From: Rhodocollybia butyracea | Taxonomy: Eukaryota; Basidiomycota; Agaricomycetes; Agaricales; Omphalotaceae | Reading direction: 5' to 3' | DNA length: 45,468 bases | NCBI GenBank assembly: GCA_015501585.1 | Contig: JADNRY010000473.1 | Location: forward strand, 1 to 45,468 | Part shown: one piece after another, positions 12,911 to 22,640 of the stretch | How the letters are laid out: the number at the start of each line of letters is the position of its first letter | How positions within the stretch are numbered: position 1 is the stretch's first letter | Made by a program: the position numbers and the translations under genes | The notes under the pieces: model-generated | Databases searched by the model: none | Told to the model about the DNA's origin: nothing | What the model saw: only the letters and a program-made list of their open reading frames with translations

Positions 12911-14112
12911 AGTGGACCCCTCTCTCTTCTAAATTTAAGATCTAATTTCAACCATAATGCAGACCTTCCTTCCCGCAAAACTTTGAACTCGCCTGAACTT
13001 TGAAGACTTAGATGGATCAATAAAACCCGAGATCTCGACGACCATTAAATATTAAATGCCTACTATCAAGGAATCGAATGCAAATTTTCTGCTTCGCTAA
13101 AGAGAAGAGGATGAAAGTTGGCGAGTTTCTTAACGCGTTCAAATTTCCTCACGGGGGCCAAGAGCACAAACGATTCTAATCTGTCTAGACCTTCGCGATT
13201 CGTACGGTACGTACTTGGACCTACTTAGACTCATTCCTTCACGAGAATTCGAGGTGCCTGCTGTGAAACGGGAAGCTTTCCCGATTTCACTGTCAGTATG
13301 TCGAGTTGGTGATAAGGATATCATTGTCAAGAATTGCCATCGAGATTGATCATTGCATCGCCGCCAGGGCCAATTTCATCGACGCAGTGCATGGGGCCAG
13401 CGTGGGGCTTGACGACCGATAAGAGAGAATCAGAGACAGTTTGAGAGTTGCTTGTAGACACCCGTTTACCAAGTACATATGTAGATGGGTTAGGTTGATT
13501 GCGTACTAAAATGGGTTCAACATTTGTTGGGTCATCGTGTCGATTGAGCGGTTATCATGAGCGTTCAGTACTCAGTCTTTAACGCCGGCGTCGCGTTTCA
13601 ACACGATCCACGATCGTTTCTCTCAAACATCGGATCGCCAGTTCCAACTTGTGGCTGTTTTTGAAACTAGCTCTAGTGCCATCTAATAGTAATAGCTCAA
13701 TCTGTAACAAGGACCAGAATAAACCCAAGACAAATACGATACATATGCTTACATGTGGCACTTTTGCACGCTGAATAAGTGCAGTGCGAATAAATGTTTC
13801 AAGTTGGCGGTATGGGCTGCAGTTGAAAATCGCAGATCGAGGGTCAAGAAGACGGGGAGGAAACACGGAGGAAACAACGTGCTTACTACTTAGCGTCCAG
13901 AATGCGTCAAGTCGCATCACCCTTGCGTAAACAACCGACGAATTGACCATACAACACTTGAGAACGAAGTAGCAAGTCAATGAGCTTACGCCTTGGCCTT
14001 AGTAGTGGCTCTGGCTGCCTAAATCTCGTGTAGGTGTCGTGTACTTGAAAAAAAGTAAATGTAGCTCGACGTCGAGCAAAGCAAAGACTCGTGTGATCAC
14101 ACCGAGCAAATA
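12911..14112. other. Intergenic between the orphan promoter and paralogue B
   Basis: About 1.2 kb. The longest open frame, 13579-13980 (-), 133 codons, has no signal peptide, recognisable domain or splice structure; I leave it uncalled. The segment from about 14050 (GTCGAGCAAAGCAAAGACTCG) matches the 3'-distal flank of paralogue C at about 16262 and so belongs to the duplicated unit. Confidence 0.5.
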
Positions 14113-14282
14113 GTCACAGACAACCAACAGCTTCATTCATTCCATATCGATACAAAGAAACTGCCAAGTGGTACAACAGTATGCAAGAATATCGAAGGGA
14201 ATGATTCAATTCTGAAATAGCGAGCAAAGAGCGATTGAGCAAAGGCAAAAGAATAGTAAAAGAGGCTCACCAATTTAGAACT
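14113..14282 (-). other. Conserved 3'UTR module of paralogue B
   Basis: A short spacer after the TAA leads to a GTGAGCC donor, then a region containing TGAATCATT, an acceptor CTTGGCAG and an exon-like block with TTTCTTTGTATCGATATGG and a GTTGGTTGTC-type end. The same order is kept in C and D, so a 3'UTR intron is conserved in the family. Confidence 0.6.
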
Positions 14283-15961
14283 TTAATCCAAGTCTTCACC
14301 GTAGAAGGAACGACGGGCTTTCCCACTGGCTGCCTTACCAACGACTATACCAGCGCCTACCTGCACGACTCGCTTAGCAGCAACTTGCTCTCTGGCGACT
14401 TGCTCGCTAGGGACTGGCTCACTAGGGACTGGTGCACTAGGGACTCGGTCACCATTGACTTTACCAGCAGGTGGACTAACAGCAGGGAGACCACCGGAAA
14501 AATCGGTAGGAGAAACGACGCCCCTGGGAAGTAATTTTCGACGTCCTGGGGTTGCGATCCTTTATTAATATTAGCAGCGTTCTTCAATTCCTTCTCTTTG
14601 GGACCAGGTGGACGTGGGGGGCCACGGACGGCGATCTGCTGAGTAGCCGGGGCAAGACTTGGAGTGTTACGGTCACCACGAGCGGCGATGGCGAACTCAA
14701 AAGCGATTGGAGCTTCCACGAGCTTGACAATGTTAAGAAGGAGAGGATGAGGAAGAGTTACAATTAGCTAAAAAAAAAAAGAAAAAAAGACGTACCGGAG
14801 GAGTAGCGTGGTGGTCAGGTCCCAACGACGCTAAAGTGAGAGACTTGCCAATACGGAAATGGTCATGGCCGTAATGGTGAGCGTAGTGGTGGCCATGGGG
14901 GTGGTGGCGCTGAAATAAGAGATAAATCAATAAAGTTTCAAAACAAAAGAAAACCACTCAGAATCGAAACTTACCTCATCGTCGAACTCGTGCTCTAGGC
15001 GCTGGAGATGCTTCTGAGCGACACGCAGACGGTGCTTAGCTTGGTGGAGATGGTGCTTAGCCTTGTGAAGACGATGTTTCTTCAAAGATATGTGAACAAC
15101 AGAACTAATAACGAGCAACAAGCGTAACCTTACCGACACGAATTCGCCCTCATCCACGAGAAATAAAAGCTGGTCAAGATGGTCTTTAGCGGCGCGGAGA
15201 CGCTCTTTGGCAAGATCAACACGCTCAACAGCTTCTTCCAAGACGGAAAAGTCGTAGTGGTGGTGGTGGTGCTAAAAGATACGCTGTGGGAAAATGATAA
15301 GGAGTAATGAAATTAAAGGCATACATACGTAATCGTGGTCCCTTCGCTGAAGCCTTTTTGGGGGGTTAGGTTCGGGACCAGCCTCATTCTTCGAATCTAG
15401 CTCTTTCAAGGCGTTGAGGTGCCTGTCGAGCTTCTTCTGCTTGACTCTGTGGTTCCTCTCCCTCTCCTCCGCCGCTTTCTTCCTGTCTGCTTGCTTTTTC
15501 TCCTCTTGCTTCTTGGCCCTTATTGCTTTCTTCTCGTCTGCGAGCTCCTTTGCTTTCGGGTGCTCGGCGAGCCACTTCTCGTTATCCTCCTTTTTCCTCT
15601 GCTTTGCCTCGTTCGTCGTCGTCGGGAGTTTGCCCTTGCGCAAGCGCCCAGCCTTCTTGTCCTTCATGAGCTTGATCTCGGCGATCTGCTCCGGCGTCTT
15701 CTTGGGTTTCTTGTTCTGAGGCTCTTCATCGGCTAGGTACCCGGGATCGGACGAGGCGAAACTGGAAGCCCGTAGGCGCTTGCCGTCTTCAAGGCCACGA
15801 CGAACAAGTGTAGATGAACCGGTCGACAGCCCGGTCAAAGACGGCGAAGCTCCTGGAGGAGACAACGCGGTTGGGGGACCTGTGGGGACGGGAACAGCGA
15901 GGACCGACGAAACGGCCCCAGCGGCGAAAATAGCGGTAATGACAGAACGAGAGTAGACCAT
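14283..15961 (-). CDS. Paralogue B: secreted His-rich heptad-repeat protein with Lys/Glu-rich centre
   Basis: At least six exons and about 430 residues, with no Cys in the chosen frame. Exon 1 (15961-15329): signal peptide MVYSRSVITAIFAAGAV, a Pro/Ser linker, dibasic VRRG, then about 120 residues very rich in Lys, Glu and Ala, likely one long charged helix. Exon 2 (15271-15134) starts HHHHHYDF and forms heptads (LEEAVER, VDLAKER, LRAAKDH). Exon 3 has KHRLHKA, KHHLHQA, KHRLRVA heptads. Exon 4 is His/Gly-rich, with GHDHFRIGK and LASLGPDHHATPP. The next exon holds VEAPIAFEFAIAARG. The end is ARRSFYGEDLD. Reaching this tail from IAARG needs an extra intron ending at CCCCAG near 14550; otherwise a frameshift must be assumed. 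A VPSxxVPSxxV repeat precedes the tail. Function unknown; the His clusters could bind metal (inference). Confidence 0.72.
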
Positions 15962-16090
15962 TGTAAATAGTCAAATGGACTATGAATGAAGAAACAATGT
16001 CCGGCACCGGGTTGTGTGTGGTAAGTTTTTGGGGAGAGACCAGCTCTGCTAAGGAACCTGGATGAGGTTGCCTAGTCTTTTATACCTTGA
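15962..16090 (-). promoter_or_regulatory. Paralogue B promoter: TATA box and conserved leader
   Basis: TATAAAAG (complement of 16077-16084) lies 116 bases before the ATG. The conserved leader spans about 16011-16055 (in gene orientation TTAGCAGAGCTGGTCTCTCC, then AAAACTTACCACACACAACC, CGGTGCCGGACA). A TATA box at this distance would place the conserved block inside the 5'UTR. Confidence 0.7.
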
Positions 16091-16309
16091 CCTGACCTTG
16101 ACCCGTACAACACGTTGGTCTTAAGTTATGTACCTGAAGAAGATAGCAGACCATGGGCTTGATCGTTGGGCTGATTCCGTACTGGCTGTACATTACAGCC
16201 ACTGTATCGTATCTAACAGCGTACGTGTCGTGCATGCGCAAAAAAGCAAACGTAGTTTGGCGTCGAGCATAGCAGACTCAAATGATGACATCACACGAAC
16301 GAAGAAAAT

Positions 16310-16477
16310 ACACATACAACCAACAACTTCATTCATTCGATATCGATACAAAGAAACTGCCAAGTGGTACAACAATATCTAAGAATATCTAAAGGAATGA
16401 TTCAATTCTGGAATAGTGAAGGGATAAGCGATGGGGAAGGGAAAAGAAACGTGAAGGAGACTCACCAATTCAAAACT
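16310..16477 (-). other. Conserved 3'UTR module of paralogue C, with predicted 3'UTR intron
   Basis: Twelve bases after the TAG a GTGAGTC donor opens an intron (complement of about 16357-16465) that ends CTTGGCAG. The following exon block reads TTTCTTTGTATCGATATCG and continues with AATGAATGAAGTTGTTGG. The same order is found after B and D and, weakened, after A. Conservation over four paralogues suggests a retained regulatory or export role. Confidence 0.6.
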
Positions 16478-17970
16478 CTAATCCAGGTCTTCACCGTAAA
16501 AGTCACGACGCGCAACAGTCTGGAGTGGCGGTTGTGCAGCTGCACCATTCACAGCGGGAGGGCTGGTGGAAGGAAGGCCCTTTCCAACGGGAGGGAGCGG
16601 TGGGATTGTTGCGCCATTACCAACGGGAGGGGGCGGGGGTGGGAGTGCTGCGCCATTACCAGCGGGAGGACTATTAGAAACATCGGTGGAAGCAGGGGCT
16701 GGAGTTTTTGAAGTAGCCGGGGCTGGTTCACCACGGGCGGCGATGGCGATCTCGAAAGCGACAGGAGCTTCCTCGTGCTTGGCAATGCCCTAAAAAAGAA
16801 AGGATAAAGAATAGTTACGACTAGGTCCAAAAAAAAGCGTACGTGAACTGGAGGAGCAGCGTGATGGTCAGGTCCCAACGACGCTAAACCGAGAGCCTTG
16901 CCAAGACGGAAATGGTCAAGGCCGTGGTGGCCGTGGTGGTGTCCGGGGTGGTGGTGGCCATGGTGACCGTGGTGGTGCTGGAATAAGATATAAGTTCCAA
17001 AACAACAATGACAACCACGCAAAATCGAAACATACCTCATCGTCGAGTTCACCATCGTCGAACTCTCGCTCGAGGTGGTGGAGATGCTTCTTAGCAGCAC
17101 GCAGACGGTGCTTAGCTTCACGGAGATCGTGCTCAGCCTCGTGAAGAGTATGTTTCTAGAAAAAGAAAGAGAGTTGAAGAACCGAACAAATAATAGGGAG
17201 CAACAAGCGTAACTTACAGACACGAATTCACCGTCCTCCTCGATATGGAACAGCTCGCGGAGATTGGCTTTGGCAGCATGGAGGTGCTCTTTGGCGTGAT
17301 CGACACGCTCAACGGCTTCTTCCAAAGCGGAAAGGTGGGAGTGGTGGTGGGAGTGCTAAAACATACGAGTTAGTAGGCAAAGGAGAACAAATGATAAGCG
17401 TACGTGAGAAGGTTCCTCGTCCACCCTTCGCCGACGTATGGGTGCAGCACCAGCAGCCTTATCACCAGCAGCTGGATCACCGGCAACTGGATCACCGGCA
17501 ACGGGAGAAGTAGTCTCTTCCTTCTTCTGTTCGTTGGCCTTTGAAGCCTCATCACCGGAATTTTCAAGGTGTGGCTTCTTATGATGCTTCTCATACTCCT
17601 CGAGCTTCTTCTCCTGCTCGGGAGTCAATGGCTTATGAGCCGCTTTGAGCGCCTCGATCTCCCGGATTCCCTTCGGCTTCCTATGGCGTTTGTGGCCCTC
17701 TTTGGGGCCCTCTTTGTGGCCCTCTTTGTGGCCCTCTTTGTGGCCCTGGGGCTCTGGTTGTTGAACATCTTGTTGTCCGGCTTGTGGTTCGCCACGACGA
17801 CTAACCGCAGTTAGCGACGGTGGCGACGGTGGTGACGCAGGTGGGGCCCCGCCGGGAGACAAAGACGTGCCTGTGGGACCTGTGGGACCTGAGGGAACGG
17901 GAACAGCCAAGACCGTCGAAATAGCGCCAGCGGCGAGGATAGCGGTAACAACAGAACGAGAGTGGACCAT
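16478..17970 (-). CDS. Paralogue C: secreted His-rich heptad-repeat protein with GHKE repeats
   Basis: Five exons (17970-17404, 17355-17218, 17155-17036, 16977-16843, 16789-16478) join in phase 0 and give about 423 residues, no Cys. Signal peptide MVHSRSVVTAILAAGAI; Pro-rich linker; SRRG; then a tetrapeptide repeat (GHKE three times, GPKE, GHK) and a charged helix LTPEQEKKLEEYEKHH; an AGDP-type repeat; dibasic RRRR. Exon 2: LEEAVERVDHAKEHLHAAK ending DGEFVS. Exon 3: KHTLHEA and KHRLRAA heptads ending DDGELDDE. Exon 4: strongly His-rich (HHHGHHGHHHPGHHH), then LDHFRLGKALGLASLGPDHH. Exon 5: KHEEAPVAFEIAIAARG, a Pro-rich PPVGNGA repeat, ending ARRDFYGEDLD. This is the cleanest family member and the best reference model. 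Function unknown. Confidence 0.82.
17446..17508 (-). repeat. 15-bp in-frame coding repeat (PVAGD-type) in paralogue C
   Basis: Consecutive codon blocks encode PVAGD, PVAGD, PAAGD, KAAGA just before the dibasic end of exon 1. It marks the hypervariable part of the protein and is absent from A, B and D. Confidence 0.7.
17690..17750 (-). repeat. 12-bp minisatellite encoding GHKE in paralogue C
   Basis: On the plus strand the unit TTTGTGGCCCTC is repeated about four times with single-base changes, encoding GHKE-GHKE-GHKE-GPKE-GHK. Every indel of one unit keeps the frame, so copy number can change without destroying the gene. Confidence 0.85.
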
Positions 17971-18115
17971 TGTGAATAGATCAGATAGTCGAATAGAATG
18001 AAAAAAGGATGGATGAAGATACGATGTCCGGCACCGGGTTGTGTGTGGTAAGTTGTAGGGAAGAGACCAGCTCTGCTAGGGAATCTGGGGAGAGCTTTCG
18101 GTCTTTTATATACTT
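17971..18115 (-). promoter_or_regulatory. Paralogue C promoter: TATA box and conserved leader
   Basis: TATAAAAG (complement of 18103-18110) lies 133 bases before the ATG. The conserved leader spans about 18038-18080, including GGTTGTGTGTGGTAAGTTG and AGAGACCAGCTCTGCTAGG on the plus strand. Confidence 0.7.
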
Positions 18116-18310
18116 TTGGCTTGGATGAAACGGCCCTGAATCGGCACGGAAGCCGTGAAAGGCGTGAAGGCTGCGCACACGGCAATTTTGACCCGCAGTT
18201 TCGCTCAAAACCGTTTTGTTTCCCGCAGAATCCTGCTATCGTCGTCCTAGCGAATGTTAATGAAAGCTCACTCAAAGTGGTTATAAGAAATCACATCCAG
18301 CTTACAAGAC

Positions 18311-19550
18311 AAGAGGATCGAGTCGAGCAAGTAGTACTTGGACCCGTTTTAGGACCTTACCCCCATTTGGCGCGTTCGTTTCCAATTTCTGTACCTTTCT
18401 TCTCCAGTCTTCTCCCACTCTCCACCTATGATCTCATCCAATTGAGTGGAAAAATTTCGAGCTGCTCCAGAATGTATTGATTCTAGTTGGAGCGGGAAGC
18501 CCTCGTTACGCAATATCCACACTGTTTCAAGTGATTTTACTTTTACCTGATGCCTATCATCCCAGCTCTTAGGCTCTCTTGTACAAAGATACACCTCGAA
18601 ACCCTAGTGAAGCTCTTGAGCACTTGGATAACTTGGCAAATGCGAAATTGAGTGAGGGATCCGAATATTTCCTATTTTTTAACAGGGTTCACTGCTCAGT
18701 GCTAAAGCGCTGATGCAGCATGTCGCATCTTTTCGCATCTTTTCGCGTCCATCTATATTTCGCATCTGATGTGATGCATCAAAAATCTCAAACAGGGTGA
18801 TGAATTTTCTTCTATGCGATGTCAACCGCCCACCAGCGCCCCAGTATCGTGATCCGCGAACAGCCCGTTGGAGACGAGTATGTGTCTGTATGTGTTGGAG
18901 TCCAGTGTGACTTCTGGGTTTCACGAAGGGGAAGTACAGCCTCTATACAACCTCAGTTGACCTAAACTATTTTGGTCCTCGTCTCGAATACCCCACTTGT
19001 GGCAGTATTTCCGTCAGGCAACATCAGGCAACATCCTCCAGCATTATTGATCAGACAGAAATCACTCATGCTTGTTACTTGTATCGCCTCACTCACCAGT
19101 ACGCTCCGCGAAGAAAATATTCTCAGAGGTTCAACAAAGCCACCCATGGCCAGTATCAGAGTCTTCTTGTCGTTTCTAAACGGAAAAAATCTGGCAAGCA
19201 CTGGCTAGTATTGCCGGCGATCGCTTCTGCGTTATCACAGAAACTTGAAGCATGAATCTTAAAGCCCAGGCTGCCCAGCCACGGTGATTTTGCAAATGGA
19301 TAAATATAACTTTACCGTCTATTTTTAATCCTATATCGATGAACACCAACGATGATTAAGCCTGGATCAGAAAGTGAGAAGCAGTAAAACAGTGGCAGAA
19401 ACGTTTACCCTGCTTGCCTGTGAGCAAACGTATAGAGTCTGCCTAGGGAGACAAGCTCCCGTATACGAGTTGTGCATAATCGAAAATCCCAATTCGGATG
19501 TAACTCGGCGTCGATGGACCACAAAGATCGCACACAAAAGTGAAAAGAAA
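18311..19550. other. Intergenic with duplicated non-coding block
   Basis: No gene seen. The stretch 18720-19380 carries words repeated at 21160-21700 and partly at 22220-22320: TCGCATCT with a later AAATCTCAAACAGGG, CTCACTCACCAGTACGCTC, CTCAGAGGTTCAACAAAGCC, and GCCTGGATCAGAAAGTGAG. These lie at the same distance from their paralogue, so they are the distal part of the tandem duplication unit. Confidence 0.6.
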
Positions 19551-19709
19551 GACACAGACAACCAACAATTTTATTCATTCGATACAAAAAAAACTGCTAA
19601 GTGGTAGACGACATATCGACCGGAAGCCTGTTAATTCTAAAATCGAGAGGAACGAGCAATGAGAAGAGGGAAGGAAAGCGCAGAGGAGACTTACCAACTC
19701 AAACGCACT
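19551..19709 (-). other. Conserved 3'UTR module of paralogue D
   Basis: After the TAG (GACCTGGACTAG) comes GAGTTG followed by a GTAAGTC donor. The downstream block holds TTTGTATCGAATGAA and GTTGGTTGTCTGTG. It is more diverged than in B and C but in the same order. Confidence 0.55.
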
Positions 19710-20911
19710 CTAGTCCAGGTCATCGCCGTGCAAGGAACGGCGCGTAGGCGTTGCCATTCCAGCTGTGGCATTATTGCCGAGGGGGCCAACGGAACGTTTC
19801 ATGTTCTGCCCTGGGGCGTTGGCAATCCCACCAGCCTGCTGATTGCTAGTAGCGGTTGATGGAACACCATTACCACGGGGGGCGATGGCAATTTCGAAAG
19901 CGACAGGAGCTTCCTCGTGCTTGATAATGTTTCAAAAAGAAGAGATAATAAGTAAGAGCTATGATCAGTTAACAAAGGCGTACCTTGGAACCTGGAGCAG
20001 CAGCGTGTTGGTCTAGTCTCAACGCCGCTAGAAGTTCAGCAGCATCTTGTAGACCCTCCTGTATGAAGGGAGGCTATCATGAATAATGGTTTAGAAAATG
20101 AAGTAGCACTGCGAAGTAAACAACTTACAGCGGCAGCCTTTCCAAAACGGAAGTGGTCATGACCGTGGTGGTGCTGGAACAAGCGATAAGTTCTAAAAGG
20201 AAAAGAAAAGCACGCAAAATCAAAAAGACTTACCTTACGGTCGAATTCACCCTCCTCGAACTCGTGCTTTACCTGATGGAGATGCTTCTCAGCGATATGC
20301 AAACGGTGCTCGGCTTGATGGAGACGGTGTTTGGCCTTGTAAAGACGGTGTTTCTAAGGTGTAGTGTGAGTAGCAGAACAGACCGCAGGGAGCAACACGT
20401 TTAACTTACCGACACGAATTCACCTTCATCCTCGATATGGAACAAGTGGTGAAGATGGTCTTCAGCAGCACTGAGGCGCTCTTTGGCATGATCGACGCGC
20501 TCAACGGCTTCTTTCAACTGGTGGAAAGCGTGATGGTGGTGCTAAAACGTACGTGTTAGCGGGAAAAGGTTTTAGGGTAATGTATAAAGGGCATACACGA
20601 TTTTCCTCGTGGATGGACCTCCGCTTGCCCGCGTTATTGGAAGTGTCACCAGCAGCAGGAGCCCCCTGTTGTGTTGGGTTCGGCTGTGACTTGTGGTGAT
20701 GCAACAAATGATGATTCCCATGGTGATGTTCACCGGGTATGGACGGAGGACTCGGGGGTGTGGACGGAGGATCCGGGGGTGCCGATGAGGCCGCTTCGGA
20801 GGACGCCGGTGGCGCTGTGGCATCTGAAGGGCCGGGAACGGGAACAGCCAGGACCGATAAAAAAGCCCCTGCGGCGAGGATAGCGGTAAGAACAGAACGA
20901 GAGTAGACCAT
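19710..20911 (-). CDS. Paralogue D: secreted His-rich heptad-repeat protein
   Basis: Six exons, about 303 residues, no Cys. Exon 1: signal peptide MVYSRSVLTAILAAGAF, a Pro/Ser/Ala-rich stretch, a local His patch EHHHGNHHLLHHHK and dibasic GKRRS, ending HEENR. Exon 2: HHHHAFHQ then KEAVERVDHAKERLSAAED and EGEFVS. Exon 3: KHRLYKA, KHRLHQA, EHRLHIA, EKHLHQV heptads. Exon 4 is short (HHHGHDHFRFGKAAA). Exon 5 (IQEGLQDAAELLAALRLDQH) has no clear match in B or C. The last exon starts HEEAPVAFEIAIAPRG at a TCAAG acceptor and ends TRRSLHGDDLD. It keeps every constant module but lacks the long charged helix of B and C. It is the paralogue next to the kinase relic. Function unknown. Confidence 0.8.
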
Positions 20912-21050
20912 TGCGAATATATCAGATAGTTGAATGAATCGAAAAAAGTATTATGAGTGATGTCCGGCACTAGGTTGTGTGTGGTAGGTTTTTGGGAAGA
21001 GACCAGCTCTGCTAAGGAATCAGGGAGCTTGTCCCAGTCTTTTATACCTT
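20912..21050 (-). promoter_or_regulatory. Paralogue D promoter: TATA box and conserved leader
   Basis: TATAAAAG (complement of 21039-21046) lies 128 bases before the ATG. The conserved leader spans about 20971-21017 (plus strand GGTTGTGTGTGGTAGG, then AGAGACCAGCTCTGCTAAGG). Confidence 0.7.
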
Positions 21051-22640
21051 TTGGCTTGCAATGGAAGAGGAGGAACTCATTATTGGTTCAAGTGCCGAAC
21101 GCCGCCATTGATGGATGGATGGATGGATGAAAGTGAGTAAATTACTTCGCATATTCCATCTCATACATCAATAATCTCGAACAGGGGGTTGTCCAAAAAA
21201 TACTCGAAGGCAGTTGGATTTCCCCTGGATTTCATCACCTCCTCATGAATCAATTCTGATAGATGAAGGAGAATACAGCCTGCATTACTCGTCCATAGAA
21301 TATCTTTCGGCTTCGCTACAGAAGATAGGAGTAGCAGTACTTGCATCGGATGGTATCGCTCTCTCGATGACACACAATATCGTCACCCATTTGCTATGCA
21401 CAGGTATTTTGATCAGCCAGAAGAAATCATTCACATTGCTTCACTCACCCCTATACGCTCTGCGAAAGGAAATACGCTCAGAGGTTCGACAAAACCCAGT
21501 AGCAAAGTCGTCAACTTGAGTTTTCTGTTTTTGAACTGAAAAATCTGGCAAGTATCGTCGGCGATTACCCGACATTAGCACCATTTACACTTAGGGGAGC
21601 AACAATGATGGAGCCTTCAACTTAAGTTCAAGCATCCAGTTTTTCAATAGTATTGATCAAGCCTGGATCAGAAAGTGAGAAGCTGTGAAACAATGGGCAA
21701 AAAGAGATGAGTGGCAGGTTAGAACATCGAACACTGGGTGTCAGAGAAAAACTATAGGGGCAGCCTCGGGACCACGGCAACAAAAGAAGATTGGATGGGA
21801 CTTCAAGGGGAATCGCATAGACTGTGCCAGAAAGATCGAAGGCGAAAGGGGAATCAATTACTAACACGAACAGTATGAGGGAAGGATCACGCGGGCAAAA
21901 AATAGAAATAGATTCTGCCGACGCCCCGAAGGCTCGCAAAGGTCTATGGAACAAAAAAACAACGAAGTCTCTGTGGAGTCAGTCTACCATGACCTTCACG
22001 GTTACAATATAAATCCCACAGAAATCGTAGATGAGGCGATGGGCTAGAGACTCAAGAGTGCCTTGAGAGAGAGATGCGAGTAATTGGTCGGTCGGCTGGG
22101 ATGTATATAGACTGCAAAAATGGATTTTTTAGATAGCGCTAATGAAGCGACAAAGGCCAGCTGTACTCGATCTAGGCCTGGTATGTCTACCTGTAATAAC
22201 CGGTTCTTCGTGCCATCTACCAGTATCATGCTCGTACGTAGACACTCTGCGAGATGCTCAGAGGTTCGTCAAAGCCAAGCTGGGGGCAAAATCGTCAGTT
22301 CTGAATTTTCTCGTTTGAAAAAAATGGCAATCTAACCACTGGTAGCTTCGGGATACAGAAGAATGCGAGGGTAACTAAGTATGACGATGTCAGTTATGGG
22401 ATTGAAGATGGAGAAAGGACTGGACGAATAAACGAATTTTCTGATAACATACCTTTCCAATTTCCAACACATAGCTCAATCGCTGTACCTTCGTCATCAC
22501 TGGTTCTTGGAGTACCAACATCTTCCTGAATAAGTCCTCGCTCGCCCCTTTGTTTATTTCTGGCTTTAAACTCTAATTGGTATCCTGTGCAACCCAACTT
22601 CCACTTCTTGCCCCCATCCTCAGCTAAAAAGTATATATTC
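21051..22640. repeat. Duplicated non-coding blocks beyond paralogue D
   Basis: A (GATG)n microsatellite lies near 21108-21130. The stretch 21160-21700 repeats the 18720-19380 block (ATCTCGAACAGGGG, TACGCTCTGCGAAAGG, CTCAGAGGTTCGACAAA, GCCTGGATCAGAAAGTGAG). A third, shorter copy lies near 22230-22320 (ACTCTGCGAGATG, CTCAGAGGTTCGTCAAAGCC). No gene copy follows the third block, so another family unit may once have stood here. No reading frame is supported. Confidence 0.6.

Noticed and set aside
13579..13980. Minus-strand frame of 133 codons
   Set aside because: No signal peptide, domain, promoter or splice context; its composition is ordinary for non-coding DNA here.
15414..15736. Two overlapping plus-strand open frames of about 100 codons
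   Set aside because: They are antisense to the Lys/Glu-rich exon 1 of paralogue B; the codon bias of that stretch (AAG, GAG) leaves the other strand free of stops and yields Leu/Ser-rich nonsense.
11436..21130. Transposon or CRISPR array as the explanation for the repeats at 11-22 kb
   Set aside because: No terminal inverted repeats, target-site duplications, transposase, reverse transcriptase or regularly spaced short repeats; the repeats are gene-sized, same-orientation duplications.
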